Shown: positions 35,260-43,578 of the stretch, piece after piece
How the letters are laid out: each line of letters opens with the position of its first letter
Numbering within the stretch: the first letter of the stretch is position 1
Origin: Spirochaetota bacterium
Lineage (GTDB): Bacteria > Spirochaetota > UBA4802 > JAFGJZ01
Direction: 5' to 3'
Length of the DNA: 44,014 nucleotides
Assembly: GCA_029554345.1 (NCBI GenBank)
Contig: JAKPJF010000159.1
Location: forward strand, 1 to 44,014
The notes under the pieces: generated by a model
Told to the model about the DNA's origin: nothing
The model's input: only the letters and a program-made list of their open reading frames with translations
Database searches by the model: none
Made by a program: the position numbers and the translations under genes

Positions 35260-35691
35260 ATGACTGAAAAGGGCATTGTTGTTTCTATTGAAAACGGTAC
35301 TGCCTTGGTGGAGCCTGCCGTAAGCGGAGGTGACTGCATTTCTTGTCCTTCCAAGATGTTCTGTTCGTCTAAAAGCGGAAAGCGCATAATCAGAATGAAA
35401 ACAGTTGCAGGACTTAAAAAGGGCGACGAGGTTGAATTCGAAACGGATTCAAAGATTTTAATTAAATTCGCAGTGTTCGCATTTTTTGTTCCGACAGTAG
35501 TCCTTATAGCTTCGTTATCGGCAGCGTCAAGGCTTCTTCCTGATTCGTTTCTTGTTCCGCTTATTTCAGGATTATCGTGCTTCGCGTCGTTTATATTTGT
35601 TAAGATAATTTTCAAGAAAAAAGTATATTCTGCAAAGATTTCAGACAAGCATGGTGTCATGCAAAACAAAAAAGGTGCTTCGCACCTTTAA
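35260..35691 (+). CDS. RseC/MucC-like (SoxR-reducing system) membrane protein
   Basis: 143 residues. The N-terminal MTEKGIVVSIENGTALVEP and the cysteine motif C26-x2-C29-x5-C35 match the RseC family. Two transmembrane helices follow (FAVFAFFVPTVVLIASLSA and VPLISGLSCFASFIFVKIIF). Family members act in electron transfer to SoxR as part of Rnf/Rsx systems or in sigma-E regulation; neither partner is visible here. The last dozen residues (VMQNKKGASHL) and the stop codon are encoded by the GC-rich mosaic repeat that begins at about 35649, so the native C-terminus may have been replaced by insertion of that repeat. GGAGG precedes the ATG. Confidence 0.8.
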   Translation: MTEKGIVVSIENGTALVEPAVSGGDCISCPSKMFCSSKSGKRIIRMKTVAGLKKGDEVEFETDSKILIKFAVFAFFVPTVVLIASLSAASRLLPDSFLVPLISGLSCFASFIFVKIIFKKKVYSAKISDKHGVMQNKKGASHL

Positions 35692-36039
35692 ATCCGGTTT
35701 TGTCCGGTCACCGGACTTGTCGTCAAAGGCTTCGCCTTTGATATCCGGTTTCGCATGGTCTCATACGATAAGATCAAAAGGGACCGGGCTTCATCCTCGG
35801 CGGCTTTCAACATCGTGTTGCCGCCTCGCTCGTGCTCATCGTGAGCACACGGCCAGCCCTTCCCTGAGCGTCAGGATGACGCAAATCCAACGCGGACACG
35901 ATGTCCATTAGCGTTGGACAGTGAAATCCCCGCCCGCTCTTTGTCGGGCAAATTCCTCGCACCGGCTTTGCCGGATGCTGCGGTCGCCCGAGTTGAGTCT
36001 GCCTTTGGCAGACGGTTTAGGTGTTTTTGCTCTCATTCA
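35649..36039. repeat. GC-rich mosaic hairpin repeat, copy A
   Basis: Similar to copy B (36736-37018) in two blocks, 35649-35793 and 35922-36039. A 128-bp central block (35794-35921) occurs only here. The element is a string of perfect short hairpins, mostly with 3-nt loops: AAAGGTGC/TTC/GCACCTTT (35671-35689), GTCCGGT/C/ACCGGAC (35702-35716), CAAAGGC/TTC/GCCTTTG (35724-35740), CAACA/TCG/TGTTG nested in GGCGG/CCGCC (35799-35825), GTGCTCA/TCG/TGAGCAC (35832-35848), CCTGA/GCG/TCAGG (35863-35875), GGACA/CGA/TGTCC nested in TCCAACGC/GCGTTGGA (35886-35918), CCGGC/TTT/GCCGG (35962-35974) and GTCTGCC/TTT/GGCAGAC (35997-36013). Its composition is clearly richer in G+C than the surroundings. Long open frames inside it follow from that composition and look non-coding. 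Confidence 0.85.
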
Positions 36040-36173
36040 TTTTTTGCTGAAGCGTCTTAGTAATCACAACGGATTCGGCTCAGACAGAACTCTTGCACGA
36101 CGATCAATGTTAGTTTGCCTCCGGCAAACTTTTAACTTTATTCTGTCATTCATTTTTGGATTTGTGATGATTC

Positions 36174-36530
36174 TTATCTTGCGAAGATTGTCAGGAGTGT
36201 TATTACTGTTGTGATGATTGTTATGCCTGCGCCTATTGCCCACATCAGCATAACGAATTTTTTGTTTACATCATCGAAGCGTTTATTTACATCTTCAAAA
36301 CGCTTGTCTACCGATTCAAAGCGTTTATCTATCTGATTGAATCCGAACTGCATCAATTCGCGCTGGGTTTTAAGTTCTTCCTCTATGCGTGTCATGCGTT
36401 CTATCAGCTGTATATCGTAGGGACGGAGCTGAATCACATTGCTTTTCGCGCTGATACGGTCGAAATTTGATTCGATATATGAACCTATCTGTTCAAGTTG
36501 TTCTTCTGTTAATTTCATGGCAGTACTCAT
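36174..36530 (-). CDS. Small coiled-coil protein with C-terminal membrane anchor (Bdr-like architecture)
   Basis: 118 residues. The N-terminal 60 residues are helical. Then come four heptad units, IDKRFES, VDKRFED, VNKRFDD and VNKKFVM (about residues 68-95), and a C-terminal transmembrane segment (LMWAIGAGITIITTVITLLTIF). The repeated DNA unit is 21 bp. This layout (heptads plus a terminal anchor) resembles Borrelia Bdr and DUF1640-type proteins; similarity may be only architectural. GAGGTGAG upstream of the ATG supports the start at 36530. The gene sits between the two copies of the GC-rich hairpin repeat, next to the CRISPR locus, which suggests that it belongs to an accessory region. Confidence 0.75.
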   Translation of the reverse strand: MSTAMKLTEEQLEQIGSYIESNFDRISAKSNVIQLRPYDIQLIERMTRIEEELKTQRELMQFGFNQIDKRFESVDKRFEDVNKRFDDVNKKFVMLMWAIGAGITIITTVITLLTIFAR

Positions 36531-36735
36531 TTCTCACCTCAATTTATAACCGGATTTTCCTTCTGTCAAGGGTTTAACTATTAATATTAACGTAATAGAG
36601 AGTAATCTTTTCGCAGAAAGATATAAAAAACTTCTCTTTCTGCCCAAGAGTTGAGCTTACTTCAAAGGGCGTTACCCGCCATTTCTACGAGTGTCGTAGG
36701 GCAACACAAGGCTTCGCCTTATGGATTCATTTCCT

Positions 36736-37018
36736 GCATGGGTCATGCAAAAACAAAAAGGTGTTCCGCACCTTTTAAATCCGGTTTTGTCCGGTCACCG
36801 GACTTGTTGGCAAAGGCTGGCGCCTTTGTAATCCGGTTTGTATGGTCTCATACGATAAGATCAAAAGGGACCGGGCTTCAATCGCCAGCCCCGCCCCTTT
36901 TGAAATCCCCGCCCGCTCTTTGTCGGGCGAATTCCTCGCACCGGCTTTGCCGGATGCTGCGGTCGCCCGAGTTGTGTCCGACTGCGTCGGACAGTTTAGG
37001 TGTTTTTGATGTCATTTA
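36736..37018. repeat. GC-rich mosaic hairpin repeat, copy B
   Basis: Second copy of the element at 35649-36039, same orientation. Block 1 (36736-36880) keeps GTCCGGT/C/ACCGGAC exactly, while two other hairpins have decayed arms (AAAAGGTG/TTCCG/CACCTTTT and CAAAGGC/TGGC/GCCTTTG). Only 20 bp (36881-36900) stand where copy A has 128 bp. Block 2 (36901-37018) keeps CCGGC/TTT/GCCGG. At the site where copy A has GTCTGCC/TTT/GGCAGAC it carries a different perfect hairpin, GTCCGAC/TGC/GTCGGAC (36976-36992). Two more triloop hairpins lie just before it (CTACGA/GTG/TCGTAG at 36685-36699, AAGGC/TTC/GCCTT at 36708-36720). Confidence 0.85.
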
Positions 37019-37222
37019 TTTTATTCTGAAGAACTTAGAAAATACTGTTTTTGTAAAAAACAATGACGTCCACCTTTGAGGTGTATGTTTTCGAAGAGAG
37101 GCGGGGAGGGTTGGGATTGATTGTAGAATAATAATGATTTTAAACATAATTTGCTGTTTGTGTATTTTGAATATGTTTATGTAATAAAATTAAATATTCT
37201 GTACTAAAATAAATTATTATCG

Positions 37223-37267
37223 TTGATATTTTATTTTATGAGTAATAGAAGAATAAAGAAATATAAT
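37223..37267 (+). promoter_or_regulatory. Candidate promoter(s) of the cas operon
   Basis: The AT-rich stretch before cas9 offers two candidates. TTGATA (37223-37228) with a 17-bp spacer to TAGAAG (37246-37251) has both boxes. A perfect TATAAT at 37262-37267 has only a weak -35 (TGAGTA). The second would start transcription near 37274, about 14 nt before the cas9 ATG. The rest of 37019-37287 shows no gene or anti-repeat. Confidence 0.4.
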
Positions 37268-37287
37268 GTTGATACTATTGGGGTTTT

Positions 37288-40200
37288 ATGAATTCAAAAT
37301 TAATTTGTCCGATAGCCATTGATCTTGGTGCAAAAAATACCGGAATTGTTAGCGGATCAATTACCGATAAGGCTGAGTTTTCATTTAAAGGAGCTGTTAT
37401 TTCTGTTGATGATAAAACCTCATGGTCAATGACTGATAGAACTGCAAGGAGACATCAAAGACGGGGAATAAAACGCAGGAAAATGGCTAAACGTTTGTTT
37501 TGGCTCATCCTTCTACATGAATATGAAATAAAATATAAAAATCTAACGGTCAGGCAGCAAGAAGCTTTTAATGGTCTTTTTAATAGACGCGGATTTACTT
37601 TTGCTTCCGGGGGTGATGAAAATAAAGAAAGAGATGAGATAATAAAAAGTTCTGAAATTGAAATTATTAATATTTTTGAAAATAAGGTACCAGAGCTGTT
37701 TGCAGATAAAAAAGGTGATCTGCTTGATAGAATATCTCAAAATCAAAAATTACCTGAATCTATACCTTTTTTTGAACACAAACTGGATAAGTCAGTATTT
37801 AGGGATTGGGCAAAAGAATCAAATTTAATTGAAGATTCTGAAATAGAAGAGCTGTCAAAAAGTTTTGAAAAAACATATAAGGCTTTAAAAGATTATTATC
37901 AATCAGCTCTCCGTGAGCAAATGGGGAGTAAACATCGTAGAGAATATCTGGTAGAAATCAAGAAAGACATTGATACTTATTTTAAAAATGAAGATTTATC
38001 TTTTTCAAGATTATTTGAGAAGAAGGTTGATTCGGAAAAGTTATATAGATTGATTGGGAACATCAGCAATCTGCAGCTTCGAGTATTGCGGAAATACTTT
38101 AATCAGCCCGAAGGCGGCAGCAAAGAAAAACTTCACATCGACATTTGGGATAAAGAAAAACTTAGAATTCTGATATGGCGCTGGATCGAATCTTGGCATG
38201 TTGATAAAAATGAAGGTGAAATCAGACAATATAGATCTGAGATGCAGTCAAACCGCAACTTGAAAAAGGGAGGAAATATTATTAGTTTTCTTACTGAAAT
38301 TTCTCCTGAAAAGACTATTCCGCCTTATGAAGATCAAAATAACAGAAGACCTCCCGAATGTAGTTCTATGCATCTTGATGCAGAAAAATTAGATAAATTA
38401 TTTCCGGGATGGAAAGAATTATGCTGTGTTATACATGCAAATTTTAAAACAGATATTGATATGGGGAAAATATATTCAGATGATACCTGCAGGGAGGTGA
38501 ATATTGAAAATAGTAAAGAACTTTGCTTACTGCTTCAAAGATACTTGGATAGATCGATGAGGTTGGATAGTCTTGAGATAAGAAAAATTGTTTCGAAAAA
38601 TGAAAAAGAACGTAAAAACTATATTTCTGATAAGATTGAATCCGTTCTTGGAAATAATCTGACGAAACTACTGTACTTTGATTTGGCTCCAAAATATTAT
38701 TCTGAAATTCAGGATGCACGCAATGGATTATGGGATGAATTAAATCATAATTCAATTCTTAAAAGATGCGGTAAAAATCCTCCCCATAAAAATAATATTT
38801 CTCATTTGCTTGTCGGAAATATTCTTCAACATGATTTTGATGAAAAAAGTTATATGAAATTTATTGATGAATGTTGGAAAACCCCAATAACGGGCAGAAC
38901 CACTCTTTCTTCAATGTGCGTAAAAATAGAAGACATTAGAAAGAGATATGGTAATTCCTTCAATGAATTCTATAAAGAATTGCTTGTGTCTATTGAAATT
39001 CATAACAAAAATGTTAAAAATGAAAAGAAGATAATTGAATTTAAGCCTTCCGATGGAATAGAACAAGATATTTATGATGTTTATAAGAGAATTAAACCAG
39101 CGTCAGAGGTTATCAGTAAATATCTATGTCATGATTCTTCTGTTTCTGAAAAATATTCAAATCCTTTTACATTAGCTCAACTTTCTAACATAATTGATAA
39201 AGATATTCATGGTTTTTCAAAGGACTGTAAAATATGCAGTTATGAGAATAAATGGAGAATGCAGCTTAATAAATATACAACAGAAGATAAAACTGATTAT
39301 TGCGCGAATGCAGTACGTCTCAGCTCTGACACCGTACGTCCTTTTGACGGAATGATGGCACGCATTCTTGACAATCAAGCTGAAGAGATTGTGAAACTTA
39401 AAATAAAAGAGATAGATGAAATAATTAAAACAAATAGTAAATCTGATTTGGTAATTCCGGTGTGCATTGAGCAGAATTCTTTTAATTTTACATCAGATTT
39501 GGCTGATATAAAAAGATCCTCAAAAAGAAAAGATTTATTAAAAAGAAAAGAAGCAAGTCAAAAGAGAGAAGAAGAATATTTTACTAATAAAGAACAGCGG
39601 ATTATTTATGCTTCAAAAGGTTTATGCCCTTATACTGGCGAGCAATTAGATGTAAAAGGTGAAATCGACCATATAATACCAAGAGCAAAGACAAAAAAAA
39701 TAAGCAATACTATCATAGACCATGAGGCAAATTTGATTTATTGTTCTCGCAAAGGAAATCAAATTAAAAAAGATAAAGAATATAGTTTGAGCAATTTGAA
39801 CGCTAAATATCTTAATAATCTTTACGGTACAGCAAATACAAAAGATATTGAAACACAAATTGAAACTTCTATTGAAAAAATAAAAAAATTAAGACAGACT
39901 TTTGTATTTACTGATCTTAGTGAAAATGAACAGCGCGATTTCAGGCATGCATTTTTTTGCGATAAATTGAAAGATTCATTGCTTGATTATTTAGCTAACC
40001 AGATTAAAGCACGTGTCAATGGGACTCAGGCTTTCTTTGCAAAATTAATTATAAGAAAGCTTAGAAAGCATCTAGAATCAAAAGGCTTAAGAGCTGAATT
40101 TATTGTAATAAAAATTCCTTCATCAAAGGAAGGCGGAGTTTCTTTTATTAGAAAAAAAATTGCTGAACTACGCGCTGATATTGCGAAACAACCGATACAA

Positions 40201-41649
40201 CCTATTTACAGTCATATTGTTGATGCGGCATGTGTTCTTTATCTTTCTTTTAATGAAAATGAAATATTCAATAAAATTTCAGCTCCGGTTGTATTTAAAA
40301 CAACGGATGACATCAGTTTATTTGAAGAAATTCTTCCGAAATCTTTTTCTATCGAAAAAGGAGAGAAACGTAAAATATATGAAAGAGAAACAAAGATAGA
40401 TTTTTCTTCTGTTCAGATATTTAAAGACGGAATATTCGCAGAACACTTTGTGCCGGTTATTATAAATGCAGAGGGTTTATCTTTCGGATTTAATTTGAAA
40501 AATAGAAGCATCTGTGTAAAGAATGCAGAGCTTTGGTTTAATGAGATAAAAGATTATCTGAATCTTAAAGATATTTATAGAGATAAAACCATTGAAGAAC
40601 TTGTAGTACTGAGCGTTAACGGCTTTATTCAAATATCATTTGATAAGACAAAATGTCTGGAACTGCTCCAGAAAGCTTCAAGAGATGTATCCCTTTATTC
40701 AGAAAATGAATCAAAGGTTAAAATTCTTGAAGGATTGAGATATACAACCGCAAGAATGAATCTGGAAGATATTGTATTTTTAAAAAATAATAAAAAAATA
40801 ACTGGTATTGTTGAAGCTTTAAAAACTGACTTATTTACTTTTAAAGTTAATTTTAAAAGTCTTGGCAAAGATTTTGGAAGTTTTCACGAATTGCAGCTTA
40901 TACTGCCTTCAATAAATGAAGCCAAGGATTTTCATACATTGATTAAAAGAACCTGTGATATCACAGACGGAGAAATTGATTATTCTGAATTATTTATAAA
41001 AATATATGACGAGAAATTTAATAATTCTCAGCAATCAATTAGTTGTAGAAAGCAAAAAACAAGAAAGACGTCATTGCCTGTAATTGCCGCTCCATCGGGA
41101 GGTTTTCGTCTTAGAAGAAAGAATAAAGATGATAGTTCGATTTATCAATTGGTTGCGAGTAATGCATATGTTAGCGGATTTGATGAAAATTTAAAAAACA
41201 TTTCTATAGCTAAACATTTTTCAAAAAGTAGAAATATTGCTCTTATATCAGAATTTAATAATTTTGAAAACATAAAAACAAGTATAAGTTTAAATCAGTG
41301 GATAACTGTCGAACCATTTGAGCCTTACATTGATATAATTGATGAAATACAAGCTTGTCCAGGTACAAAATCTAGATTTTATATTGTATTAAAATTAAAA
41401 AATGAAACATTTTTAAGGGATATGGTAACAAAAGAATACTTGAATAGTATATCTGGAAACATTTTAAATGTTTATGGAGTAATGAAAAAAAATGACTATA
41501 AATCAGATTTTTTTAAAGGAAGTCTAGATAAGCCACGAGAGACGATATTTATAAAGGAGTTATCCGATGATTATATAAAATTGAGATATGAAGCTGAAGG
41601 TAGAAAAATTAAAGACTTGTATCTTAAATCTTTAAAAAACGGAGGCTGA
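37288..41649 (+). CDS. cas9: CRISPR-associated endonuclease Cas9, type II-B
   Basis: 1453 residues. The N-terminal PIAIDLGAKNTGI holds RuvC-I Asp12. The bridge helix is DRTARRHQRRGIKRRKMAKR (50-69), then LFNRRGFTF. RuvC-II has E728 in PVCIEQNSFNF. The HNH domain starts at CPYTGEQL, with EIDHIIPR giving catalytic His795 and EANLIYC the later Asn. RuvC-III is IYSHIVDAACVL with H976 and D979. Catalytic residues are therefore intact in both nucleases. A CxxC pair (CKICSYENKWRM) and TIPPYEDQNNRRPPECSS are near-matches to the Francisella novicida Cas9 recalled from memory, which, with cas4 in the operon, places it in II-B. It is shorter than the roughly 1630-residue Francisella protein. It cuts dsDNA under crRNA:tracrRNA guidance. 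GGGG lies four bases before the ATG. Confidence 0.96.
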   Translation: MNSKLICPIAIDLGAKNTGIVSGSITDKAEFSFKGAVISVDDKTSWSMTDRTARRHQRRGIKRRKMAKRLFWLILLHEYEIKYKNLTVRQQEAFNGLFNRRGFTFASGGDENKERDEIIKSSEIEIINIFENKVPELFADKKGDLLDRISQNQKLPESIPFFEHKLDKSVFRDWAKESNLIEDSEIEELSKSFEKTYKALKDYYQSALREQMGSKHRREYLVEIKKDIDTYFKNEDLSFSRLFEKKVDSEKLYRLIGNISNLQLRVLRKYFNQPEGGSKEKLHIDIWDKEKLRILIWRWIESWHVDKNEGEIRQYRSEMQSNRNLKKGGNIISFLTEISPEKTIPPYEDQNNRRPPECSSMHLDAEKLDKLFPGWKELCCVIHANFKTDIDMGKIYSDDTCREVNIENSKELCLLLQRYLDRSMRLDSLEIRKIVSKNEKERKNYISDKIESVLGNNLTKLLYFDLAPKYYSEIQDARNGLWDELNHNSILKRCGKNPPHKNNISHLLVGNILQHDFDEKSYMKFIDECWKTPITGRTTLSSMCVKIEDIRKRYGNSFNEFYKELLVSIEIHNKNVKNEKKIIEFKPSDGIEQDIYDVYKRIKPASEVISKYLCHDSSVSEKYSNPFTLAQLSNIIDKDIHGFSKDCKICSYENKWRMQLNKYTTEDKTDYCANAVRLSSDTVRPFDGMMARILDNQAEEIVKLKIKEIDEIIKTNSKSDLVIPVCIEQNSFNFTSDLADIKRSSKRKDLLKRKEASQKREEEYFTNKEQRIIYASKGLCPYTGEQLDVKGEIDHIIPRAKTKKISNTIIDHEANLIYCSRKGNQIKKDKEYSLSNLNAKYLNNLYGTANTKDIETQIETSIEKIKKLRQTFVFTDLSENEQRDFRHAFFCDKLKDSLLDYLANQIKARVNGTQAFFAKLIIRKLRKHLESKGLRAEFIVIKIPSSKEGGVSFIRKKIAELRADIAKQPIQPIYSHIVDAACVLYLSFNENEIFNKISAPVVFKTTDDISLFEEILPKSFSIEKGEKRKIYERETKIDFSSVQIFKDGIFAEHFVPVIINAEGLSFGFNLKNRSICVKNAELWFNEIKDYLNLKDIYRDKTIEELVVLSVNGFIQISFDKTKCLELLQKASRDVSLYSENESKVKILEGLRYTTARMNLEDIVFLKNNKKITGIVEALKTDLFTFKVNFKSLGKDFGSFHELQLILPSINEAKDFHTLIKRTCDITDGEIDYSELFIKIYDEKFNNSQQSISCRKQKTRKTSLPVIAAPSGGFRLRRKNKDDSSIYQLVASNAYVSGFDENLKNISIAKHFSKSRNIALISEFNNFENIKTSISLNQWITVEPFEPYIDIIDEIQACPGTKSRFYIVLKLKNETFLRDMVTKEYLNSISGNILNVYGVMKKNDYKSDFFKGSLDKPRETIFIKELSDDYIKLRYEAEGRKIKDLYLKSLKNGG

Positions 41650-41650
41650 A

Positions 41651-42628
41651 ATGTATCTAACCTTTACCGAACCGGGATTATTTCTCGGATTAACCGGGTC
41701 AAGGCTTATGGTGCACAAGGATAAATCGGTAATAAAAGAATTTCCGCTAAGCAAAATAAAACTGATAACCGTTGAATCAAAAGGTATATCTTTTTCGGGA
41801 GATTTGTTGATGTCTTGTTCCGAAAGGGGAATACAGTTTTTTGTGACAAATTTCAAGGGTGACGCTGTTACTTCGTTATATGGTCTTCATCACCATGCTA
41901 CAAGCAAGGTAAGAGCCAATCAATTCGAATTCATTAAAGGTGATTCGGCAATTGTTCTTTGTAAAGATATCGTATCGGCTAAGATACGTAACCAAAGAAG
42001 TGTTCTTCTCTATTTTTCAAAATATCTCAACAAAAAAGATGAAACGGCAAACTGTGATTTGATCAAGGATAAATGTGATAGCCTTTTATCTATTTCTAAA
42101 AAACTTTTAAGTGAAGATATTCTGGATAAAAGCACTATTTTGGGATATGAAGGAAGCGCAGCAAGAATTTATTGGCAGACTTTGAAGAAATCGGGTTTGC
42201 TGACACCTACTTTTTCCGAGAGGGAAGGACGAGGATCGCGAGAAATAAACAACATAATGCTTAATTACGGATATGCAATATTATCGTCGCATATCTGGAG
42301 AGCATTACAGAATGCCGGTCTTGAATTATATGCAGGAGTTCTTCATGATGAACGTTCAGGCAAGCCTTCACTTGTCCTTGATCTAATGGAAATATTCAGA
42401 GCATGGGTTGTTGACAGGGCAGTTGTGAAACTCAGCGGTCAATATAATGATTTTTCTTATGCGTGCAAACGTTCGCTGATAAATGATATCAATCAAATGA
42501 TGGATCGGAAATATGCGTTAAACGGAAAAAAAGTACGGCTTGAAGCTATCATTCAAAGACAGGCATACAGACTTGCCGGGGTTTTTGCAGGTGATTCAAA
42601 GTATAAACCGTATTTGTTTAAATGGTGA
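41651..42628 (+). CDS. cas1: CRISPR-associated integrase Cas1
   Basis: 325 residues. The metal-binding set is visible as E167 (LGYEGSAARIYW), H232 (AGVLHDERSGKPSLVLD) and D244/E247 (DLMEIFR). The N-terminal beta domain (LFLGLTGSRLMV...GISFSGDLLMSCSERGIQFFV) and the C-terminal RLAGVFAGDSKYKPYLFKW end are typical. Cas1 with Cas2 inserts new spacers at the leader end of the array. The gene begins one base after the cas9 stop, with GGAGG upstream, so the two are co-translated. Confidence 0.95.
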   Translation: MYLTFTEPGLFLGLTGSRLMVHKDKSVIKEFPLSKIKLITVESKGISFSGDLLMSCSERGIQFFVTNFKGDAVTSLYGLHHHATSKVRANQFEFIKGDSAIVLCKDIVSAKIRNQRSVLLYFSKYLNKKDETANCDLIKDKCDSLLSISKKLLSEDILDKSTILGYEGSAARIYWQTLKKSGLLTPTFSEREGRGSREINNIMLNYGYAILSSHIWRALQNAGLELYAGVLHDERSGKPSLVLDLMEIFRAWVVDRAVVKLSGQYNDFSYACKRSLINDINQMMDRKYALNGKKVRLEAIIQRQAYRLAGVFAGDSKYKPYLFKW

Positions 42629-42631
42629 AAT

Positions 42632-42928
42632 ATGAAACTGACAAGAGAAATTCTTGTATCTTATGATATAGAAGATAACCGTTCGCGTAAGAAAATATAT
42701 GACGGTCTAAAAGATATTGGTTTATATCCAATACAGAAGAGTGTATTTGTCGGAGATGTTAAAACCGCTGAAGAAAAAGCCGTTAAAAGATTGCTCTCAC
42801 AATTTCTTGATAAGAAGACGGATAAATCATTTATTCTTTGCGGTCAAATTATTGAACAAATTAAAACGACAGGTATCGGATACAAAGAGGATGAGCTGGA
42901 TATATATGGAAAATCATTTGTCTTATAA
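42632..42928 (+). CDS. cas2: CRISPR-associated protein Cas2
   Basis: 98 residues, standard length. The N-terminal strand ends in SYDIEDNRSRKKIYDGL with the conserved Asp12. VFVGDVKTAEEK and the hydrophobic SFILCGQII strand complete the ferredoxin-like fold. It is the structural partner of Cas1 in the adaptation complex. It starts three bases after cas1 and overlaps the start of cas4 by 23 nt. Confidence 0.94.
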   Translation: MKLTREILVSYDIEDNRSRKKIYDGLKDIGLYPIQKSVFVGDVKTAEEKAVKRLLSQFLDKKTDKSFILCGQIIEQIKTTGIGYKEDELDIYGKSFVL

Positions 42929-43499
42929 CATTCCAGTGAGCATGATACGTCAATTTTGTTTCTGTCCGAGAATATTCTATTATGAATCTGTTCTTAATGT
43001 TAAATTGAAAAAACCTATTTGGGTAGATCAGGGAACGGAGTTTCATGAACGCGAAAAAAATCTGATAAAAAGACGTAATTTTAATAAATTAAACCTCGAT
43101 AAATATATAAGGTATGAAGAGTATGAAATGTCTTCATCTGTATATCATCTGGCTGGTAAAGCCGACTTAATACTTGAATCTGATAATGAAGTAGTCCCGG
43201 TAGAAATTAAATCGCAAAAACGAAAACCTACAAGGGGGCAAGTTCTGCAATTATGTTCTTATGGTCTTTTAGCAGAGGAGTGTTTTAGAAAAAAATTCAT
43301 TAAGGGGATATTTATTCTTGATGATAAGGATAAAAATTATTTAATTGAAATGAATGGCGAGATAAAAAATGAACTCATGAATACATTGGAAGAGATGAAA
43401 AAGATATACTTGTTACAAATAATGCCCGATTCAAGTGCGACAGAATTTCAATGCAATCAGTGTGAATACCTCAATCTTTGCAATGACAGGAATTTTTAA
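42906..43499 (+). CDS. cas4: CRISPR-associated exonuclease Cas4
   Basis: 197 residues from the ATG at 42906 (MENHLSYNIPVSMIRQF). A longer upstream frame lies inside cas2 and is not credible. The RecB-type nuclease motifs are H47 (EFHERE), D87 (HLAGKADLIL), E100-x-K102 (PVEIKSQKRK) and QVLQLCSYGLL. The iron-sulfur cysteines are C20 (CP) at the N-terminus and C183, C186 and C192 at the C-terminus (QCNQCEYLNLC). Cas4 trims prespacers and helps select PAM-proximal ends. Its presence after cas2 is the hallmark of subtype II-B. Its stop codon lies next to, or inside, the 3' end of the predicted minus-strand tracrRNA. Confidence 0.93.
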   Translation: MENHLSYNIPVSMIRQFCFCPRIFYYESVLNVKLKKPIWVDQGTEFHEREKNLIKRRNFNKLNLDKYIRYEEYEMSSSVYHLAGKADLILESDNEVVPVEIKSQKRKPTRGQVLQLCSYGLLAEECFRKKFIKGIFILDDKDKNYLIEMNGEIKNELMNTLEEMKKIYLLQIMPDSSATEFQCNQCEYLNLCNDRNF

Positions 43500-43578
43500 A
43501 TTGTGGAGCAGATTTACAACATGCCCCAAGTTGATTCTAACAACCTTTCGGTGTTTTCAAATCTATTGTTCTGTTACA
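43494..43578 (-). ncRNA. Predicted tracrRNA
   Basis: The minus strand of 43553-43572 reads AGAACAATAGATTTGAAAAC. It is complementary to the first 20 nt of the minus-strand repeat (GTTTCAAACTCTATTGTTCT) except for a one-base bulge on each strand, giving 11 plus 7 continuous pairs: a clear anti-repeat. Directly downstream comes a hairpin with a GAAA tetraloop (ACC-GAAA-GGT, 43543-43552), then GTTG/CAAC (43530-43544 region), then an imperfect stem TTGGGGCA with TGCTCCACAA. A -10-like TATAAG (complement of 43585-43590) would start transcription about six bases before the anti-repeat; the -35 is unclear. The 3' end is a guess because the terminal T tract is weak. Position between cas4 and the array fits II-B loci. 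Confidence 0.75.

Noticed and set aside
35651-35911. Plus-strand open frame of 86 codons in repeat copy A
   Set aside because: It lies wholly in the GC-rich hairpin repeat, overlaps the RseC-like gene end, and its translation mirrors the repeat (short Ser/Arg/Pro-rich segments); no ribosome binding site or domain is visible.
35921-36214. Plus-strand open frame of 97 codons after repeat copy A
   Set aside because: It is composed of repeat sequence plus non-coding DNA and runs into the antisense of the coiled-coil gene; it is open mainly because of local composition.
36651-37079. Plus-strand open frame of 142 codons across repeat copy B
   Set aside because: Its translation shares segments such as SHTIRSKGTGL with the spurious frame in copy A because both are read from the same repeat; it has no start signal or family features.
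42717-42905. Upstream extension of cas4 inside cas2
   Set aside because: The extension is out of frame with, and nested in, cas2, and its residues do not resemble Cas4; the ATG at 42906 gives the normal Cas4 N-terminus.
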